From contig CAPFSK010000001.1 of assembly GCA_948614045.1 (NCBI GenBank), forward strand, positions 1 through 64,000: a stretch of 64,000 bases of DNA, in the 5' to 3' direction. The notes under the pieces are model-generated. The model worked only from the letters and a program-made list of their open reading frames with translations. It did not search any database and was not told the DNA's origin. Shown here one piece after another: positions 1-7,417 of the stretch. The DNA comes from an uncultured Candidatus Saccharibacteria bacterium. Its GTDB lineage: Bacteria > Patescibacteriota > Saccharimonadia > Saccharimonadales > Saccharimonadaceae. Both the position numbers and the translations under genes were made by a program. Each line of letters opens with the position of its first letter. Within the stretch, counting starts at the first letter, position 1.

Positions 1-310
1 GGGATTTAGCTACAGCTATGGCTGCGGCTAAAAATAGCAAACTTCTTCACCTGCGACTGTTCTGGCTTTTGTCCGTAGCGATGCCATCAATGTTAACGAC
101 GGCAAGATATGGAATCTAGGCAACTGGGGTAACGGCTGGTCGCGTACGCCTAAATCGTCTACTAGCGCCTACAACCTTGCGTTTAATCCTACAGAGGTCT
201 ACCCATCAAACAACAACAACCGTTGGAACGGTCTCCCCCTCCGCTGAAGTTTTGGCCGGTTTCGGTGCCGATCTTGTAGAAAAGCCCCTGCTAACTGTAG
301 CGGGGGCTAT
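1..310 (+). repeat. FISUMP-like cassette A with 3' hairpin (leader cut by window edge)
   Basis: An open frame from about base 38 to a stop at 244-246 encodes the C-terminal part of a FISUMP-like domain (LAFVRSD, GWSRT, NNNNRWNGLPLR). It has no start codon, and stops in the same frame at 29 and 35 cut it off upstream, so it is not a normal gene. The block starts at the same sequence (TGGCTTTTGTCCGTAGCG, 63-80) as cassettes at 26.7, 28.7 and 61.1 kb. It is followed by TTCGGTGCCGATCTT and a 10-bp hairpin (283-292 with 299-308), also seen after the 28.7 kb copy. The first 60 bases resemble the end of the leader found before the other cassettes. Similarity to FISUMP is by pattern only. Confidence 0.7.
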
Positions 311-483
311 GATTTACAGGTACTGCTGGAACGAAAAATGGCATACAGCTTACATATCTGGATTGGTGTTACTGGAAAACAAAAAATGCGCAGAATGCGG
401 ATTTTAGTCACCGCCGCACACACTCTTGGCTATGAGAAGAAGTTCTGCCGCAAAAAACTTGCAGCAGCACCATACAAACGGCG

Positions 484-1095
484 TTATTTTACAGGGCAGA
501 TCTCCACCTGAATGCGCAGGACATCAAAGAATACACGGTGGCAGTCATGGATTTGGCTTCGAATATCCTTCTCGTAGACAAGGATGCCGTCTTTTTCCGT
601 TGTTATGGAATCATTACCGATAGTAAAGCCAAATGCATTATTATTGTTCTCTAAGACGGCACTCCCCCAGACGTAACGTAGGCGGAACGGCTTATCCGCC
701 TTTAGGTGGATGACATCCATGAACTTTGCCGGATAGATTTCCGGGACAAAGAACAGGCCGATGATGTGCTGATCTGCGCCGGGCGTTGTCGGAATGAAAC
801 AAGATGCGACACAATCATCGCGGAAGGCCGCCAAGCCGCCGGAATAACAATGCACGCCTAGCCGCAGCGTATATACATGGCCATGTTTCACCTTGAGCGT
901 TGTCCCATAATGCTCCCGGTCAATTAGCGTCGGCGTTTCATCTGTATCGCTAGGCAAAAGTTCAAGGTGCGGTGGTAGGGACAGTTTGGCTTCCTCGACA
1001 GTAGGCAAGATTGTTTCGGTGGCTTTCTTCCGTTGCGCGGATTTGGTGTTTCTGGGTTTGTGGGTGTTTTTGGTTTTCTGGTTGTCTTGATTCAT
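484..1095 (-). CDS. Hypothetical protein with a domain shared with the surface protein at 4317-5657
   Basis: 203 aa. The start at 1095 is chosen because GGAGGAAG lies just upstream. The N-terminal ~45 residues are Lys/Thr/Gln-rich and disordered; no signal peptide is visible. The remainder (HGHVYTLRLGVHCYS to FRLRYVWGSAVLENNNN and DGILVYEKDI) aligns in order with the ectodomain of the protein at 4317-5657 (KYYVIRLYVHNNN, FHLDYVYGSALLSNS, DGVLIGSDALDG). It therefore appears to be a cytoplasmic, single-domain relative of that surface protein. Function unknown. It lies on the strand opposite to the rest of the element, downstream of the sigma-like gene. Confidence 0.65.
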   Translation of the reverse strand: MNQDNQKTKNTHKPRNTKSAQRKKATETILPTVEEAKLSLPPHLELLPSDTDETPTLIDREHYGTTLKVKHGHVYTLRLGVHCYSGGLAAFRDDCVASCFIPTTPGADQHIIGLFFVPEIYPAKFMDVIHLKADKPFRLRYVWGSAVLENNNNAFGFTIGNDSITTEKDGILVYEKDIRSQIHDCHRVFFDVLRIQVEICPVK

Positions 1096-1212
1096 GGTAC
1101 TTCCTCCTCGTTTGATTTTATTGAGGGCTGTCTGCCCGGCAGCAAATCCACCGCCGGACAGATATACCCTTCTAATATACATAGGACACTTTCTGAATGT
1201 TTGAGTAAGAAA

Positions 1213-1743
1213 TTACGGATTTTCCCCTAAAAACGTTCTCATTTTTTCTAAACTGCTATTTTTGTGATTATTGACGGTTTTTTGTTTCATATCAAGAACC
1301 TCTCCAATCTGCCTTTCTGTGAGGTCTTCAAAATAATACAAATTGATAATGTCTTGATCTATTGTATCCAGCGTATCGATAGCCGCATGTAATTCTAGGC
1401 TTGTTTCCTGCTGTATGATAATGTCTTCCGGAGTAGATGAGTATGGGTAGTCGATTCCGTCCTCCATGGCTCGCTCAATGGAATATGTGCGCAGGTAGCC
1501 CCTCTTTTTCCGCTTTTTTCTGCGTTTTTTATTGTTGTCACTATCATCTGGCTGCAAAACATACAAATCGGTTTCATCGTTGCCGCCGAACTCCATATCT
1601 GCATTTGCCTCACCAAGCAATTCCTTTAAATTATTCCAATATAGGCGTTTTATGTCTTGGCTTAACGTATCCCATATTTCTTTTTCCCATAATTCATAGA
1701 GATAATATTTGAGTTCCTTATAATCGTGCCATTCTGATGCCAT
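1213..1743 (-). CDS. Sigma-70 region-4-like transcription factor
   Basis: 176 aa, starting at 1743 behind AAGGAG. The N-terminal half is acidic/aromatic, followed by a very basic stretch (KKRRKKRKKRG). The C-terminal ~75 residues resemble sigma region 4: LDTIDQDIINLYYFEDLTER, then an HTH IGEVLDMKQKTVNNHKNSSLEKMR. Proteins of this type occur on phages and conjugative elements of Gram-positive bacteria, where they act as late or element-specific sigma factors. No clear region 2 is visible, so it may work with the host RNA polymerase or as a DNA-binding regulator. A structured leader lies upstream. Confidence 0.7.
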   Translation of the reverse strand: MASEWHDYKELKYYLYELWEKEIWDTLSQDIKRLYWNNLKELLGEANADMEFGGNDETDLYVLQPDDSDNNKKRRKKRKKRGYLRTYSIERAMEDGIDYPYSSTPEDIIIQQETSLELHAAIDTLDTIDQDIINLYYFEDLTERQIGEVLDMKQKTVNNHKNSSLEKMRTFLGENP

Positions 1744-1758
1744 ATATGGCTCCTTCCC

Positions 1759-1864
1759 GATCCGCAGGAGCCATATGTTCATCTGATGATCCGTAGGGAG
1801 TATAAGCAGCAAAGGGGATGCCGAAACCGGCACCCCTCCGCTATGCATGCGTCTCCTGCGGATC
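1759..1864 (-). promoter_or_regulatory. Inverted-repeat leader of the sigma-like gene
   Basis: GATCCGCAGGAG (1759-1770) is the exact reverse complement of CTCCTGCGGATC (1853-1864). Between them lies a second hairpin, GGGG(A)TGCCG/CGGCACCCC (1814-1836). The outer arm ends about 8 nt before the ribosome-binding site of the 1743 start, so the structure could occlude or expose it. Regulation is inferred from position only. Confidence 0.45.
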
Positions 1865-2197
1865 ATTCATTGATTTATGTTAATAGTTATCTATTTGGCC
1901 AAATCTGCCAGCACTTTACCCGACAGCCGCTGGCAGGCCGTTCTCTGGAAATGTTATATTTACCCTTGTTTGATTTATCACCACCTCTGTTATGATTTAA
2001 GCTGAGCTCTTTGCTTGGGTATACAATAACACGAAAGACTAAATCCAAAAACTGATTTGGAACCCGCTAGAACTTACTGGAAGTTTATTGAACTCAATGG
2101 AAATCAGCAACATACCGTCTGTAATTACCCAAAGTATAAATACTTTGACAATTACGATAGTATTACGATAGAGAACACACAATTTGTTGCCTAGCTA

Positions 2198-2341
2198 TTG
2201 ACTTTTTCAATGATGTGTGCTACCATAAAGATAGTTAGTTATAACTAACCGAACATTAACTCATTTGTTTCTCTGTATGTCCCCAGATTATTGTCGATTT
2301 CGCTTTTTCTCTTCGGAGAACAGGCGATAAAACAATAATCT
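2198..2341 (+). promoter_or_regulatory. Promoter and hairpin leader for the 2357-3013 gene
   Basis: TTGACT (2198-2203), a 17-bp spacer and TACCAT (2221-2226). The spacer pattern TTTTT...GATGTGTGC is nearly identical to the chromosomal promoter at 63397-63425, so this element uses host-style promoters. The leader carries AGATTATTGT (2285-2294) complementary to ACAATAATCT (2332-2341) just before the GGGGG ribosome-binding site. In the otherwise empty stretch from 1867 to 2197 I see only two spaced copies of AACTnnnTGGAA near 2069-2104, possibly an operator. Confidence 0.6.
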
Positions 2342-2356
2342 TAAGGGGGTAATACA

Positions 2357-3013
2357 ATGAACGCTTTACGATACCGCTTAGATCTTCCTGCTAACGAACC
2401 ACGGGGTTTCACTATTTCTAACTGCGATAACACTGAATATCTTCAGCGTACACTCAAAAGGCTGAAAACTCACCGTGGTGCTTTGCCACTCAAAGGGAAT
2501 GCCAGTTGCCCGCCCATCAAAATGACCGTGCTGGAATGTAAGATTACAAATGGAGACTATGTCACCTATAAGGATAAGGATATTGATATTGCTGATTGTC
2601 TCTATGGCGAGCCAGACACCTGGATTGCTGACATGGTGCCAAGGGTCTTAGGTGGCGAATTTCCGGATTGGCGGCTGTGCGCAGTCGACTTTTCACGCTA
2701 TCACACAAGGTTGAGGTTCTATAGCGAGTCCACTGGCTCGGAAGATCTATATATCTCCAAGGAAGCCTACGTTGTCCTGCAGTTTGAGGTTTATCGCGGC
2801 GAGGGTCTGCCACCTTATGTCTATACAATGTACCACAGCGGTGTAGATGACTGCGGTTTCATAACTGCAGAATTGGTAGAGGAGCTTGACGGTAAACCGA
2901 TGCGTCTTTTTGAATTTGGCGTAGAGATAATGTACACGTCCGATTCCGACAAGGGCTGGAGGTCGAATCATCCCATAAGAAAGGAACACATCATTGTAAC
3001 AGAGCTTCGTTGA
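2357..3013 (+). CDS. Hypothetical protein
   Basis: 218 aa, start ATG behind AAGGGGG. No signal peptide or membrane segment. The sequence is mixed alpha/beta in character with many aromatic residues and a central VPRVLGGEFPDWRLCAVDF region. I do not recognise the family. It is transcribed from its own host-like promoter and closed by a terminator at 3021-3051, so it is a single-gene unit at the left end of the element. Confidence 0.6.
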   Translation: MNALRYRLDLPANEPRGFTISNCDNTEYLQRTLKRLKTHRGALPLKGNASCPPIKMTVLECKITNGDYVTYKDKDIDIADCLYGEPDTWIADMVPRVLGGEFPDWRLCAVDFSRYHTRLRFYSESTGSEDLYISKEAYVVLQFEVYRGEGLPPYVYTMYHSGVDDCGFITAELVEELDGKPMRLFEFGVEIMYTSDSDKGWRSNHPIRKEHIIVTELR

Positions 3014-3020
3014 GTCCACC

Positions 3021-3051
3021 AGAGCTGCATGAAAAGTGCGGCTCTTCTTTT
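3021..3051 (+). terminator. Rho-independent terminator
   Basis: AGAGCTGCA pairs with TGCGGCTCT across a 7-nt loop, followed by TCTTTT. It ends the 2357-3013 gene. Confidence 0.75.
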
Positions 3052-3067
3052 CATGTTGTGCGTTTTA

Positions 3068-3076
3068 TGGTATAAT
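3068..3076 (+). promoter_or_regulatory. Extended -10 promoter
   Basis: TGGTATAAT lies 30 nt before the GTG at 3107 and after the terminator. It rules out the ATG at 3029 as the start of the next gene, because that ATG lies upstream of the promoter and inside the terminator stem. Confidence 0.65.
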
Positions 3077-3106
3077 TCTGGCAGATTGGTTTACGGGGGT
3101 GAAAAT

Positions 3107-4333
3107 GTGCCGGATAATAAAACAAAAAATGTTGCCAAAAATAACAACGACAAGATTCAAAGGTCAGGCATAGATAAGCTCATAAGGAAAATCCGAACAT
3201 CTGATAACCATGATGATGTGAGCATTGAATTATATGCGACGATGATGTTCAATGCCAAAGCTAAACCACCATACCACAAGTGGGTAGCCACATGGATTTT
3301 AAAATGTATAAAAGAAACATTTCCTTCAGAACCATATAAACAAGACATTATGTGCGTTTCTTTTGCATTATTACCTGAATATCCTCTTAAGGATACTACA
3401 ATTCAACAGCGGTTGGAACAATATTTACAAGAAACCAGTTGCGCGTCAAAGGAACCATGTAGTTTAGAGTGCGACTGTGATGAAATTAATGCTAATTCTG
3501 ATAAACAAGAGGAATTGAAAAAATCAATAAACAATATTGTAAGAATGAATACCTCTTGTATTCAAGAACTGATTAATCATATTGAGAATATTGACCTATC
3601 GGAAGTTGAAGCACATTTACATAATTTATCAGATTATGGCGAGCCAATTACATTATCTGATGGCAAGAAAGGTTTTGTGCCAAAGCTGGAGGGGCTTTAT
3701 TACCCAAAGAGAAAATGCATTGCTGACAGCAGTGAATCCGAACAGAAAAAACCTCAGAATATAACAGGCTCAGAACCTCTTGGAGATTTACTTAATGAAC
3801 AGCAAGCAATATCCCCAAATATAATTGAGAACTATACAGAAATCACTAAGGATGACTCGGTTGTCGAGGTTCGTACTGAAACTGAATACGATTCCGAAGT
3901 CAAGACTGAATCAGGATCTGAAAAAGATACGTCTATCCTGTCAGATAGAAAAATAGGAAAAAGACAATCATCTGATGACTCCACAGATGATGGAAGGAAG
4001 CATAAAAACCGTAAATTATGGTTTATCGTGCCTGTCATAGGTATTTCTATAGGTTTTGCAATACTTTTTTTATTCCTTAATATAAATAAGGAGGCGTATG
4101 ACCAACCTGCCGATGGCAGCATTTATCAACCTACGCCTTCTATGAAAGTAAATCGCCCAGATGGCACATCTCTTGAGTTTTACGGACCAGTAAGATATGA
4201 AGAAACCAGCGATGGTTGTGTTATAGAGTCCATTAGTGGAGAGAAGAAATCTTTAACGGGTCAATTAAATAAAACGGTAATAGATGATGATTATATGCTG
4301 GAAGGAGTTGATGAGAGTGACAAAAACTATTAA
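3107..4333 (+). CDS. Hypothetical single-pass membrane protein with large cytoplasmic domain
   Basis: 408 aa from the GTG at 3107, which has GGGGGTG upstream. An upstream ATG would precede the promoter. Residues ~1-300 are soluble, with Cys-containing helical segments (CSLECDCDE) and a long Ser/Glu-rich linker. A basic stretch (RKHKNRK) then precedes one membrane segment (~304-325, LWFIVPVIGISIGFAILFLF), leaving ~80 residues outside. The topology resembles anti-sigma or signalling proteins, but no family is recognised. The gene overlaps the next one, a secreted surface protein, suggesting joint translation and a shared envelope role. Confidence 0.6.
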   Translation: MPDNKTKNVAKNNNDKIQRSGIDKLIRKIRTSDNHDDVSIELYATMMFNAKAKPPYHKWVATWILKCIKETFPSEPYKQDIMCVSFALLPEYPLKDTTIQQRLEQYLQETSCASKEPCSLECDCDEINANSDKQEELKKSINNIVRMNTSCIQELINHIENIDLSEVEAHLHNLSDYGEPITLSDGKKGFVPKLEGLYYPKRKCIADSSESEQKKPQNITGSEPLGDLLNEQQAISPNIIENYTEITKDDSVVEVRTETEYDSEVKTESGSEKDTSILSDRKIGKRQSSDDSTDDGRKHKNRKLWFIVPVIGISIGFAILFLFLNINKEAYDQPADGSIYQPTPSMKVNRPDGTSLEFYGPVRYEETSDGCVIESISGEKKSLTGQLNKTVIDDDYMLEGVDESDKNY

Positions 4334-5657
4334 AGTTTTATGCTTGTTATATATGACATTTTTCATTATTATGTACATACAGCCAATAACAGTTTTTGCC
4401 TGGGGTGACAACAGCGAAAGCGGCAAAGGACGCCCAAGCTATACAAAAGAAGAAATTGATAATGGAGCGATTGGTGCTACCCAACAATCCGATGGGGAAA
4501 ATTACAAGGACAGCGATAATTATCCAGGGCAGATTATTTTTAATGCGATTTCCGATGGCGATATCGGGGACGAAAAGAATTTCGTGGGCGCAACACAGAC
4601 GGAGCTACTTGAAAATGGTCGTGCGGTAAGTGCTACTCCAGATACAAAGTGGCAGGGTAATAACATTACCGTTGAAGATGGCAAATACTATGTCATCCGT
4701 CTCTATGTCCATAACAACAACCCGAATGGCGAAGATGCTGTTGCCGAGAATACTCGCGTTAAGTTCAGCATTCCAAACGGCACCAGCAAACAAATCCAAG
4801 TTAATGGTTTCATCAGCTCATCCAACGCTACTCCGAGCGAGTATTGGGACTACGTGAATTTCAATAGCGAAACTCCTTTCCATCTCGACTATGTGTATGG
4901 TTCGGCTTTATTAAGTAACAGTAAAGCAAAAGATGAAGCTGCGGCTGGTGGTTATCTTGACAGTGCTGGCTGGAAACTCAGCGACGACATCGTTAAGGCT
5001 GCCAGCACAGACGGCGTTTTAATTGGTTCGGACGCGCTTGATGGTAAGGTTCCTGGCGGTCGCGATTACGCCAGTTATGTCACTATCCTAGTCAAAGCTG
5101 TTTTTGATTACGATTTCACCGTAGAGCAAAAAGTGCGGCTTGCTGGTGGCAGCAAAGAGGATTGGGCAGATACAGTGGACGCCGAGATTGGCGATAAGGT
5201 AGAATTCCGTATTCTGTATACGAATACTAGCAGTGAAGAACAGCAGAATGTCGCCATTAAAGATATTCTTCCGGCCAACCTGAAATATGTTGAAGGCTCA
5301 AGCATTATTAAAAACACTAGTTATCCAGATGGTGCATATATTCTTAATGATTCACTCGTAGAAAACGGTATCCGTATTGGTAATTACGATGCAAACGGCG
5401 GCAATGCTCTTGTTTATTTCACGGCTGAGGTTGTAGACGAAAACTTAGACCAAGGCTTGAATGTACTGACAAATTGGTCACAAGCCGGCGTAGGCAATAG
5501 AACAATACAGGATTCGGCAGAGGTTCGGGTTCAGAATGACACAAAATACATTAGGACAGTAACTATCTATATTATAGTAATTTGTATATGCTTTATCATT
5601 TCTATTATCACAATCTGCAAAACTATCAAACGCTATAAGACAATCCAGCGTAAATAA
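4317..5657 (+). CDS. Surface-anchored protein with DUF11-like repeat domain
   Basis: 446 aa if started at the GTG at 4317 (9 nt after GGAAGGAG); the ATG at 4311 is only 3 nt from it. An N-terminal hydrophobic signal (LLYMTFFIIMYIQPITVFA) is followed by a domain with RLYVHNNN and YVYGSALL motifs. Next comes a DUF11-like beta domain (GDKVEFRILYTNTSSEEQQNVAIKDILPANLKYVEGSS). It ends in a C-terminal membrane helix with a basic tail (KTIKRYKTIQRK). It is probably displayed on the cell surface. The first ectodomain is shared with the cytoplasmic protein at 484-1095. Confidence 0.7.
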   Translation: MTKTIKVLCLLYMTFFIIMYIQPITVFAWGDNSESGKGRPSYTKEEIDNGAIGATQQSDGENYKDSDNYPGQIIFNAISDGDIGDEKNFVGATQTELLENGRAVSATPDTKWQGNNITVEDGKYYVIRLYVHNNNPNGEDAVAENTRVKFSIPNGTSKQIQVNGFISSSNATPSEYWDYVNFNSETPFHLDYVYGSALLSNSKAKDEAAAGGYLDSAGWKLSDDIVKAASTDGVLIGSDALDGKVPGGRDYASYVTILVKAVFDYDFTVEQKVRLAGGSKEDWADTVDAEIGDKVEFRILYTNTSSEEQQNVAIKDILPANLKYVEGSSIIKNTSYPDGAYILNDSLVENGIRIGNYDANGGNALVYFTAEVVDENLDQGLNVLTNWSQAGVGNRTIQDSAEVRVQNDTKYIRTVTIYIIVICICFIISIITICKTIKRYKTIQRK

Positions 5658-5675
5658 AATACAAAATACTTTCTT

Positions 5676-5706
5676 AAAAAGACGCTTTCCAAGGGCGTCT
5701 TTTTTG
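5676..5706 (+). terminator. Rho-independent terminator
   Basis: AAAAAGACGC and GGCGTCTTTTTT form a short stem with a U-tract directly after the surface-protein gene. Confidence 0.75.
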
Positions 5707-5879
5707 TATGCCCAAAATTCTTCAAAAAATGTTTTTATTTTTTCTTATATTTCTTACTCAAAACTTTTTAGAGCGTCCTATGTAAAATAGATGGAACTAT
5801 TTTGGTTTTCGGCATTGGTTGTTCCATAGATGCCAGACCATTATTTGCCATCAAAAAACAATCCAAAGGAGGGACTCAT

Positions 5880-6185
5880 ATGAAGTGTCCAAATGTAGAA
5901 TCAGTTGTTGAAGCCTTTAGCGGAGATGTGGTCGATACCATCCCCACCAAACGCAATATGATGTTCGCCCCGCGCTCATTGAAGCTGCTGCAGGAGAATG
6001 CACTGCTCACAGCCAGCGAAAACAGATGTAGAGCAATTTTGGCTAACTCAGCCATCAACGATACGGCCAGCCTGGCCATGTCGGTTGACCGGCTGTCGCA
6101 CGTTGCTCCGCTCGGAAAACCGTATTACCACAAAATTCTCGCAGCTTATGCTGATAATGCCGCAAAGACAATAGAAAGGTGGTGA
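5880..6185 (+). CDS. Hypothetical protein
   Basis: 101 aa; ATG at 5880 behind AAAGGAGGG. Predicted all-alpha and soluble (RSLKLLQENALLTASENRCRAILANSAIND). Family not recognised. It is the first gene of a tightly packed run that leads through the methyltransferase into the transfer-type ATPase, so a role in element maintenance or transfer is possible but unproven. Confidence 0.55.
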   Translation: MKCPNVESVVEAFSGDVVDTIPTKRNMMFAPRSLKLLQENALLTASENRCRAILANSAINDTASLAMSVDRLSHVAPLGKPYYHKILAAYADNAAKTIERW

Positions 6186-6191
6186 TGGGGC

Positions 6192-6437
6192 ATGTTGGAA
6201 ATCATTGACATCATCATTGTAATTGTATTAGGCAGTATTGTATGCGTAGCCATATCTGAATGGTTTTTTGACTACTGTGAACTTAAGAAACGAGTAGAAG
6301 AAAGCGACGATTTTGAGAAATTGATGCGTAAACAACTGGAACTGGATGCGGCGAGACTTAAAGCGCAGGAGGATTTACTTCGGGAGGCTTGCCGTTCGCA
6401 GGCAGAGGAATACGATGATGGGTATGAGGAGGATTGA
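6192..6437 (+). CDS. Small membrane protein
   Basis: 81 aa. One N-terminal membrane helix (IIDIIIVIVLGSIVCVAISEWFF) is followed by a charged, probably coiled-coil tail rich in Glu/Lys/Arg. It starts 7 nt after the previous gene. Unknown function; such proteins are common in transfer regions. Confidence 0.55.
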   Translation: MLEIIDIIIVIVLGSIVCVAISEWFFDYCELKKRVEESDDFEKLMRKQLELDAARLKAQEDLLREACRSQAEEYDDGYEED

Positions 6438-6619
6438 GCCGTTGTCAACATATTCTTGACAATATTACAACAGCGTTATTTGCTACACCTTAATTGACAC
6501 TTTATCTCTGTTATGAGGTGTCGCATCGCTACAAAAGTATTTACTTCTTATGTTTGGGATCATGGCTGCTTTGCGGTTCAATGGGCGTCAAAGCAGCCCG
6601 CAAAAGAAAGGAAGATTAT

Positions 6620-7210
6620 ATGGAAGAAAAAATTAACTGTGCAAAAAACAATGTGCGCAAACGCTATGCCACGCTGATAATCGACCCGCCATGGGATATA
6701 GACCAGCGGGGTCGGTTCGGGGCTATTAACCACTACGATCTGATGTCGTTGGAAAAGATTAAAGCCATGCCCATAAAGAATTTGGTGACAGACAACAGCC
6801 ACTGCTGGCTCTGGGTCACCAATAATACCATGAGGTATGGATTTGATATCTTAGAATCATGGGGATTTACGCCGCGTTCCGTGTTTACATGGATTAAATT
6901 CCGGATGGGGCTTGGGAACTACCTGAGAAACTGCACAGAACACGTCCTCTTAGGAACCCGTGGCAAAGCACCGGTATTATGCAAAAACCAGATAAACTAC
7001 GGTGTTTTTACCGTCCAGGATCATTCGCACAAGCCCGAGGAATTCCACAAAATCGTAGAGCGGGTTAGTCCGGGCCCTTATCTTGAACTCTTCGCCCGCA
7101 GACGGCAGCCCGGCTGGGATGTATGGGGTAACGAAATCGACAGCGACATTATCATCCCCGGTTATCCTGTGCCGAAGTACAGTGCCAAAGCGCTTGGAGA
7201 GGAGGCATGA
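6620..7210 (+). CDS. MT-A70 family adenine-N6 DNA methyltransferase
   Basis: 196 aa; ATG at 6620 behind AAAGGAAG. The catalytic DPPW motif is in IIDPPWDIDQRG (~residues 21-32). It continues with LMSLEKIKAMPIKNL, CWLWVTNNTM, WGFTPRSVFTWIKF and a C-terminal ELFARRRQPGWDVWGNE, all typical of the MT-A70 fold. No restriction enzyme is adjacent. Solitary methyltransferases on mobile elements usually protect the incoming DNA from host restriction or act in regulation. The TGA is followed within a few bases by the next gene. Confidence 0.85.
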   Translation: MEEKINCAKNNVRKRYATLIIDPPWDIDQRGRFGAINHYDLMSLEKIKAMPIKNLVTDNSHCWLWVTNNTMRYGFDILESWGFTPRSVFTWIKFRMGLGNYLRNCTEHVLLGTRGKAPVLCKNQINYGVFTVQDHSHKPEEFHKIVERVSPGPYLELFARRRQPGWDVWGNEIDSDIIIPGYPVPKYSAKALGEEA

Positions 7211-7216
7211 TGATGG

Positions 7217-7417
7217 ATGTATCCCAAAAACCTAATCACACAGATTTTGGAAGCCGCCTTCATGCTGGCGCTCGCGGCTTTCCTCATCAAAACCGCAGTC
7301 GGATGGATTCTGGAAATCTGGCCAGTGCTGCTCGCCATTGCAATCATCGTCGCTATCGCCATAATCGGTTTCCGTATCTGGAGGCACAAGCATGATAAAG
7401 ATTTGGGAGAATGGTAG
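7217..7417 (+). CDS. Small two-helix membrane protein
   Basis: 66 aa; ATG at 7217 behind GAGGAGG. Two hydrophobic stretches (ILEAAFMLALAAFLIKTAVGW and PVLLAIAIIVAIAIIGF) are followed by a basic end. Its 3' end overlaps the start of the ATPase gene, so the two are translationally coupled. It could be a membrane partner of the coupling-type ATPase. Confidence 0.55.
   Translation: MYPKNLITQILEAAFMLALAAFLIKTAVGWILEIWPVLLAIAIIVAIAIIGFRIWRHKHDKDLGEW

Noticed and set aside
3029..3106. N-terminal extension giving a signal peptide to the 3107-4333 protein
   Set aside because: It starts within a terminator stem and upstream of the promoter; the apparent hydrophobic peptide is an accident of that sequence.
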